Part shown: in pieces, positions 57,550 to 64,000 of the stretch
How positions within the stretch are numbered: the first letter of the stretch is position 1
Layout: each line of letters begins with the position of its first letter
Assembly (NCBI GenBank): GCA_030549495.1
Contig: JAUIRK010001034.1
Span: 1 to 64,000 of the forward strand
DNA from: Nectonema munidae
Taxonomy: Eukaryota; Nematomorpha; Nectonematoida; Nectonematidae
Direction of reading: 5' to 3'
Length of the DNA stretch: 64,000 bases
Program-made: the position numbers and the translations under genes
Notes under the pieces: model-generated
Seen by the model: the letters and a program-made list of their open reading frames with translations, nothing else
Database searches by the model: none
Told to the model about the DNA's origin: nothing

Positions 57550-58990
57550 TTTTCTTTTTCTTCCCTATACAATGTACAACAATAGTCAGCCAGCATATTC
57601 TGGCTCGGTTTTCCTTTGTAGCGGTTTTCAATTTTTGAAATATCTTTGTGAAACCTTTCCCCATGTTCATCGCTTACATCTGATCGATTTTCAGAAAAAA
57701 AACGACAAGTGGGAATCCAAAAAATGGACCTTTAGAGACATGTGACAACTAAGCATTTCATAGGCTTTAATTAATTGAGAGACAAATAATTCGTAGTCTT
57801 CAGATTTATGGCGTCCTAAAAAATATTTGCAAACATTTTTGAGACTTTTCCAAGCATTAGTTTCCAACTCATTAAGGGTCTCGTCAAAGTTTTCACCCTC
57901 CATCAATTGCCGTATTTGGGGACCAACTAAAATTCCATCTTTCAATTTTGCATCACTTATTTTTGAAAATTTGGCTTTCAAGTATAAAAAACTGGAGCGA
58001 TCATGCTTGAGGGTTTTAAGAAATTGTTTAACCAACCCGAGTTTAATGTGAAGAGACGGCAATATAATTTTTTCTTTATTTACTAAAGGCTTTTTTACTA
58101 TATTTCCAAAGCCTATTTCAGATCTCGATCTTTCTGGCCAAATTTTTGTTTGTAATGTTTGTTAGAATCTCGAGAATTCCATAGGCACAGAAAACACATA
58201 AATTTAGTGTAACCTGTTTGCAAACCGTTTAAAATTGCCACTACTTTTAAATACTTTTAGTAGCACACATTGTTTTCAAACAAAAAAAATTCTTCCAAAA
58301 CTTGAGACCTTGAACGATATTTTGTTATTCTAGTTTTTCTTGTTAAGAGATTCTTTTCTTTCAAACGAGAAACTAAAAGTTCACTCTGGTGTTTAGTCAA
58401 ATTCAAATCTTTAACTAAATCATTTAATTCTCTTTGATTAAACAACATTGGCTCATTAAATGATGAGTTAGAAAAACGAAATCCTTCATCGCTTCTTTCA
58501 CTATCAAACTCGGTCTTTAGAAAAACGAAATCCTTCATCGCTTCTTTCACTATCAAACTCAGTCTCAGAGCTTTCTGAAGAAAATTTTGATGAAACTGAA
58601 GGTGCAATCGCTATAGGAATCCCTTCAGAATGAGTTACTGGACGAACAGCGGAATTTAAATTTGGATAACTTATTTTATAGGCCCTTTTTGATGTTATAC
58701 CTACAAAGTATATGTAAATACTAATACAAAAAATATTTATAAGCGAAAAAATTACCTCGTAATTCAGTCATGCAAAAATAGCAGTCTGTGTAATGTGTAA
58801 ATCTGTAGGCTCTCTCCAAATCATTGGTATTCCAAATTGTAACTTTTGACTTTTATTTTTAGACCATTTTGACAAAGAATTTAAAACAAGTAGTACAGCA
58901 TATATGTGAAGCCCAAGTTTTATCTTAATCTCCCAATTTAATTCAAAAGTATAATTTATAAAGTTTTTTAACATAAGGTGTCATTTTTCT
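57550..58990 (-). pseudogene. relic of a second repetitive arthropod/cnidarian protein family (LPxLHIKLGL type) with a 55-bp intron
   Basis: Minus strand, N- to C-terminus: FGIPMIWREPT; HYTDCYFCMTELR; intron 58701-58755 (gtaatt…tttgtag); ITSKRAYKISYPNLNSAVRP; LFNQRELNDLVKDLNLTKHQ; GYTKFMCFLCLWNSRDSNKH; ILPSLHIKLGLVKQFLKTLK; ISDAKLKDGILVGPQIRQLM; VSDEHGERFHKDISKIENRY. These are the ordered blocks of an unnamed family found in many copies in arthropod and cnidarian genomes (from memory). The middle of the protein is missing and the copy is broken. A 51-bp tandem duplication (58459-58560) repeats TEFDSERSDEGFRFS in frame. Function unknown, probably of transposable-element origin. Confidence 0.82.
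58459..58560. repeat. 51-bp tandem duplication x2
   Basis: aaaaacgaaatccttcatcg followed by cttctttcactatcaaactc occurs twice, 51 bases apart, with one or two differences. It lies in the acidic N-terminal part of the relic above; 51 is divisible by three, so the duplication kept the frame. Confidence 0.92.
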
Positions 58991-61900
58991 TTTATTTTTT
59001 TAAATGTAACACAGCCACAAATGTAGCAAAACTGTCGGGGTTAGCTTTGTATAAATTTCTAGGCATTTTAATATTGACTAATTTTAAGCTGCAAAAATTA
59101 AAAAAACCAAATTACTAAAAATTTAAGTCATTTTTTAAAAAAGATTTTTAATTTCAAATTTGTCATAAAAAATGCATGAATAAAAGTTAGTTTCATTTTT
59201 ATAGTTTAAAAAAAATATTTTTTGTTGGACAGTGTAATTTTTAAAAATAAGCTTTCATCAAATTTTAACATACGTGTAACATTTTTTTGTCGAAAAAGGA
59301 AAAATTGAATTTTTTTTCTCACATTTAAAGATTTGTCGTTAAACTTCAAATCAGCAGTTGGCATGAAGTAAAATGTTATTTTAAAATCAATGGACAAGTC
59401 TTATTTTCAAGGCATTGCGCTTAAAACTTAAAATATGAAAAATAGGAGGACATTTTGTATATCTTTTCACAAGTTCATCATTTTTCACCTTAGATTTGTT
59501 TCTTTGCAAATGTAAAGATGTGTTTTTAAATACTGATAACTGTATATCCTTCGTGTTTTATTCATCTTGAAGAATTTCTTTGGCTTTATTTTTTTTCTTT
59601 CGGAAAACCTCATTTTTCTTCTAGAGATATGAAAAATTCTATTGTCTTTAATTATTATAGACTGATCTATTTGTTAGTTCAATATAATTTGAAATCTCTT
59701 GGGTTAAAATAGAATTACTATGTGAAAAAAACTTTGAAATACTCCTATACTTTTAATGGAGAAAAAAATTATTAATTGTAGATTTATGAAAGGATTTTCA
59801 AAATTAGCGCATAAGACTGAGCTAAAAACTGAAAAATATTTATAATACCCTATAAAGAAATTTTATGTTAAGGATTAAAAAAGATAGGCTACGTTTTTTA
59901 AAAAAAAATTCTTGATATTTCATCATTTTAAATTCACTCATCATACCACTTTGCAGAGTTCATCACTTTTTTCTCCTTTCAACATACCACGTTGCAAATT
60001 ATTAACTAGAAATAATCGTTCAATTTCGTTGATGTACGAATGATTATTCATATAGCAAGGTCCATACGGTATATAAATTGAAATATAAATGAAACAAAAC
60101 TGATTTGTAAGTATTCACCTTTTAAGCCTTTATTTCAAGGATGATTTTTCTAGAGTTTTTTTTTAATTTTTTTGAAACTTTAACTTTAAAAGTTTATTAT
60201 CACTGTCTCCCCATTTGGCAATTTCAATTCCTAAAAAGACATTATGGTTATTTCATTAAAAAGGTTCTATCATCTTTTCAAAATATTTTTTCTCCCCTTA
60301 GTTCAACTTTAAAAATGTTTCGGAAGATATATATAAAAAGAATTGTATTTTTATAACTGATTTTACACATACAACAACTTAACTTCTGAATTGAAGATTG
60401 TAATTTTATTTGGCTATTTCCAGGATACGTTTCGATCAAATTTACATCACGTTAGTTCAAGCATATCTCGATATTCACGCCTATCTGGCAAAAAAGTAAA
60501 ATTTGTGGAGAAGGGTGTAAAGAAAAATAAGAGGTCTGAATAGTAACGTAAAAAGGCACAACTTGTCAATTCGATTATATATCCGCTAACATCTTGAAAA
60601 TACTTGACAGAATTCTTAGTATTTTGTGCACCTCGTGTTTTTGAATACAAAAGGTGCAAGATAATTTTAGATTTATTTATTTATCGAACCTACGGCTACA
60701 GATGCAAGTGAAAGCCAGATAAAGCCTTTTTATGATGCTCTCTTTAAAGTGTGCCTACGAATACGTAATGTCTCATATCTTCTAGAAGATAAGGAGTTGT
60801 TGAGAATTTTAAGTTCGAACATCTTGGTGATAGCTTATAGCAAAAAGGAAAGATATACGGTTCATTCACGAATATAAGAGTAGGTGTATTTTTAGCGTAA
60901 TCATCAACTGGATTTTTAAAAGCAAAAATTCGTGACATTTTCTATACTTATTTAAATCCGTGATATTCTCCTACATTTTCCATACCCTGAGAATTAATTT
61001 AATTAAGAAAGTGACACTTTTACAGTCCTCTGAGATTCTCTCATGTCTGAGTCCTCTCATGTTTATTAAAGGAACACTGGTCTCAGCAGCTCTTTGGAGC
61101 CTTTTCTTCTTTTTCTCCCTATATATCTATATATCTTTTTTTCAATTTCCTAAACTTAAAAAATAGAACATTTTAAATTTTATATTTAATCAATTAAAAA
61201 ATTTTGTTTGTGTTAAGCAATTCTAAGAACCTTGCTATAATTTATGAATTTTTATTAAACAAATTATGTAATTATATGTGTAGAGAAGAAATACGAAGTT
61301 TTTATCAACAAATGTGAAATTTAAAGGTTTTTTACTCAAAAGTAAAAATTTAGAAAATAGTGTCATTAATTTTTGCTTGGAATACAATCCCAAAATGTTT
61401 ACATTAAATTGTAAAAAAAAGGAACTGTCAAGTTAAAAACGACTTCATTTTCACATAAAACTTTTATTTTTTGTCAAAATATGACAACATTTCAAAAGGC
61501 TAAAGTTAAATAAGTTTTTAAAGCCACACTGTTAATCATTTGGACAAAAGGTATCAGGACTCAATATTTTTTGTAAATTTCAACTTACAATGCAACTATT
61601 TTTAAACAATAGAGAATTTTTTACTTTTTGAGCAACATCTTATAAAAAGTGTAAACATGGAATTTTGTTGTCACATCTTTTAAAATTTAGATCTTTTTGC
61701 AATCATATGTGTTCATGGTAATATGTACCTTGGATATAGGTGAGTAGTGTTTGATGTAAATCATAATATAATATATAGAGGTGTTTCTGAATATTGAAAC
61801 ATATTCTTTATTTATAAGAGAGATTGATGAAAACATACAACGTGTATTGGGCTCAGCAGATGTTTCTCCTATTGAAGGCTCGGGCCACGCTTTGCACATT

Positions 61901-64000
61901 AGGCTTGAGAGTCAAAGTCAAGATAGCACATATATCATATGACGTAGATCCACTACTTACTCGATGTATTTGAATGATCTAGACTAGGTCCCTGAATCTC
62001 CCCTCACAATATTTGATTATAAGTTCATTCCTTTCAAAAAATTTGTAATCAAAATACTCTAAAGACATCTAAAAACAAAGGTCGCTTAGAAATTTAATTT
62101 AAATTTTTCTTGAGTATCACTTTGAACTTTTTTATTAAAGATGACAACTTTTGCTTTTTTTACCTTGTACTATTATTTCTATTTTATAATCTCTGTCAAT
62201 ATATTTAACTTGAAGAGAAATAATTTTTAGGAAAATAGAATTAACATTCAACTTTGGAAGATCCTTACTTATAAATATAATGATTAACTTCGCAATATTG
62301 CTAAAATTAGTATCGAGTATTTTGATATGTGTTATGCATTTTGGGGTTGTTTCAAATCTTTAGAAACATTCTAAACAATGACACTAATTTAGGCTTTAAA
62401 ATATCTTGATTGGTCGGTTTTTTATCATAAACGGAAAACTTTTTTCCCATTTTTTAAGACTTACACAAATTAAAAAAATATTTTTCCTAAATTTTAATTT
62501 TAACTTTGTAAGCAATTTAAAAATCTAATTGTCATTTTAAGATTGAAAATTTTTTTGAAAATCCCAAAAAACTCCGCGTATTATGGAACCTTCTTTATTG
62601 GTCTTATCGAGATTTCATGTGGTTTTATGAGTTTCGGTAAAAATGACATCCCTAATTCCAAAGGTACATTAATTTGGTCAACTTCTTACGTTTCTCGATT
62701 AAAATGACTTGAAAGTTAAATGATAAACATTTAAAATACTATACCAGAAAAATTATTTTTCTTTATTTGTGGAAAATTAATGAAAGCGCTTAAAAGATAC
62801 TAGCGATTATAAGATTTACCTCTAGCTCTTCAGCTTCTTATGTATATAAATATAAGCATGTTTGTTTTATGCTTTCTACTTCAGGTCATAACATGTTTGT
62901 TATCTTAAAAAAGCACTTAACTTTGACTGACGTGTAATGGACTAATCAAATTTCAAGGCATGGAATTAAGATATAAGGAAACTTTTTATTTATGTGATTG
63001 ACATGTCAAAGTTTTGACTTTCATAAGGGCAAACAATCTTAGACTTAGAGTAATTACCCTTAATTCTACTTTTGTTGAGAGTTTTATTATCCAATACAAC
63101 ACCTACTTATGTTTTATAATCTCACAGTAGTCATGATATGTGTTTGTAAATATTATACGCTTTAAAACTTTCGGTCCTTTTGACGAATTCATCTGCGCTA
63201 CTTTAAACAAAACCACAAAAAGTATTAATAATAATGGCATTAATGGCCTCAAATTTCTTTGTTTACTTTCGTTGAAGTCATAAACATCCGCTACCTGCTA
63301 TAAATTAAAGAAGACCATATTTCCTTTTTAAAGATTAAATCATGATCAAAAGTTTTTTTAATAAATTCACTCTAGTAGTGTGTGTTTTGCCTCTACTTTA
63401 TAACTTATATACCGTTAACACTTGGAAGTGGCTGTAAGTTTACTAATTTTTATCTTTTTTATTTTAAAATTTTTTATTATATTTTTATAAATTGTAAATA
63501 ATAACACCTTAATCATTTGGAACACTATAAGTGGGAAACTTTGCTTTCCTGCTAAAATCCATGAGTAACAAAATGTTTGCCTCATAAATTCCCACAAAAA
63601 CGGAAAATGACATTGAAACTATGAGTTATATTATCCTGAAGTTTGATGTCAAGAAGTAATATTTTTAAAAAATGCCTTTGAATTTTATGCAAACAGTAAT
63701 TTAACTAATCATTAAAAAATATATGCATTCTTTATTGTTAAAAGTGAATAAAATTTTGAAATAGGCGAAAATTATTCGCCTTTTAAATTAAAAACTTGCA
63801 CAATTTGGACAAAAGTAACTAAAATGTCAAAATAATGATGTTCCCGACCACTTTATTTTACATAGATTCGATCAGATTGTGTGCAAATTCATTCATACTC
63901 CAAAAATACTTGAGAAAGAGAATCCACGCAATCGTTGAGGCTGCGTATGTCTCGTAATTGAAATCCAAATTACTCACTTTTCATAAAGGTCCATCCGCGT
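58991..64000. other. AT-rich terminal 5 kb, nothing recognised
   Basis: No conserved frame, repeat or RNA gene identified. Short ORFs of 60-71 residues occur at about the rate expected in AT-rich DNA with T/A runs. The stretches 60440-60930 and 61690-61990 are slightly GC-richer and could be remnants of something, but I could not name it. Confidence 0.55.

Overview
The window is AT-rich animal DNA with long introns crowded by DNA-transposon relics. Nothing in it is bacterial. Gene structure, base composition and the mix of repeat families (piggyBac, several hAT groups, pogo- and mariner-like pieces, an RTE-type LINE, and two repetitive protein families common in arthropods and cnidarians) suggest an arthropod. 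A caligid copepod (salmon-louse group) is my best guess. That is an inference from memory, not something the sequence proves.

One host gene fills the first 46 kb on the + strand: the orthologue of scribble (scrib), the cell-polarity scaffold of the LAP family (leucine-rich repeats plus four PDZ domains). I could place 23 exons. All joins keep one reading frame and give 1443 codons plus a stop at 46020-46022. The gene starts upstream of the window; roughly the first hundred residues are missing. In order the exons encode: the second part of the leucine-rich repeats and the LRR cap (exons 1-7, to 14990); a low-complexity linker with short conserved blocks (exons 8-12); PDZ1 (exons 12-14); PDZ2 (15-17); PDZ3 (18-20); PDZ4 (20-22); and a short tail (23). 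Noteworthy are a 59-codon Ser/Pro/His-rich insert in PDZ2 that can be skipped in frame, a GC-AG intron inside PDZ3, and a very short C-terminus.

The introns hold: a piggyBac relic, a 28-bp minisatellite, a 161-bp tandem duplication and a perfect 49-bp inverted repeat (intron 2); two copies of one ZBED5/FAM200-like hAT transposase in opposite orientation about 32 kb apart (introns 3 and 18); a TIR element at 15.6-16.2 kb; a hAT element with a target-site duplication and a LINE tail nested in it (intron 8); SINE-sized hAT and pogo-like pieces; and two more piggyBac relics (introns 17 and 21).

From 46 to 64 kb the DNA is mostly an AT-rich desert. It holds small GC-richer islands that look exon-like (49.0-49.8 kb and 53.2-53.3 kb, function unknown), a minus-strand relic of a repetitive arthropod protein family (50.7-51.4 kb), a minus-strand LINE reverse-transcriptase relic (55.7-56.9 kb), and a minus-strand relic of a second repetitive family that keeps a 55-bp intron and carries an in-frame 51-bp duplication (57.55-58.99 kb). 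I recognised nothing from 59 kb to the end.
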